This document shows positions 6,314 through 6,336 of a stretch of DNA of 6,336 nucleotides, in pieces. The number at the start of each line of letters is the position of its first letter. Position 1 is the first letter of the stretch. This DNA comes from Bacillota bacterium. Lineage in GTDB: Bacteria; Bacillota_E; Sulfobacillia; Sulfobacillales; Sulfobacillaceae. A model generated the notes under the pieces. It searched no databases and was not told where the DNA came from. It saw only the letters and a program-made list of their open reading frames with translations. The position numbers and the translations under genes were made by a program. The DNA lies in NCBI GenBank assembly GCA_021820645.1, contig JAKADJ010000139.1, positions 1 to 6,336 of the forward strand. Reading direction: 5' to 3'.

Positions 6314-6336
6314 CTATATGTTGTCCTCATTCCAGT

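Overview
The window reads as ordinary chromosomal DNA of a moderately GC-rich Bacillota-type bacterium. Strong AGGAGG-like ribosome binding sites, frequent TTG/GTG starts and classical stem-loop plus T-run terminators support this. The style of the citrate synthase makes a Sulfobacillus-like acidophile a reasonable guess, but that comes from general recall and was not tested by a search. I see no RNA genes, insertion sequences, CRISPR arrays or phage genes.

Layout. From the left edge to 1231, on the minus strand, lies the N-terminal half of a type IIA (calcium-type) P-type ATPase. It starts at a TTG and runs out of the window just after its phosphorylation site. A 259-base divergent intergenic region, with a short direct repeat and a possible promoter, separates it from a plus-strand gene for a small two-helix membrane protein (1491-1838), which ends at a clear intrinsic terminator (1854-1886). 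A plus-strand group of three genes follows (2069-4756). These are a class V aminotransferase of the cysteine-desulfurase-like VC1184 type, a short-chain dehydrogenase/reductase that overlaps it by 8 bases, and a flavin-reductase-like (FMN-binding split barrel) protein. From the right edge, on the minus strand, come citrate synthase (6297-5170), its intrinsic terminator (5157-5109), and a small membrane-anchored protein of unknown function (5079-4714). The last 43 bases of that small gene overlap the end of the flavin-reductase gene tail to tail.

How the genes work together. Citrate synthase is a core enzyme of the TCA cycle and the ATPase is probably a cation exporter. The three-gene group looks like a small redox/PLP metabolic operon whose substrate cannot be read from sequence. 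Its aminotransferase lacks the active-site cysteine of true cysteine desulfurases, so it is unlikely to supply sulfur by that mechanism. I do not see a convincing undescribed system. The points most worth a second look are the cysteine-less desulfurase homologue in this operon, the altered NNAG motif of the SDR, the convergent gene overlap and the start codons set by ribosome binding sites.
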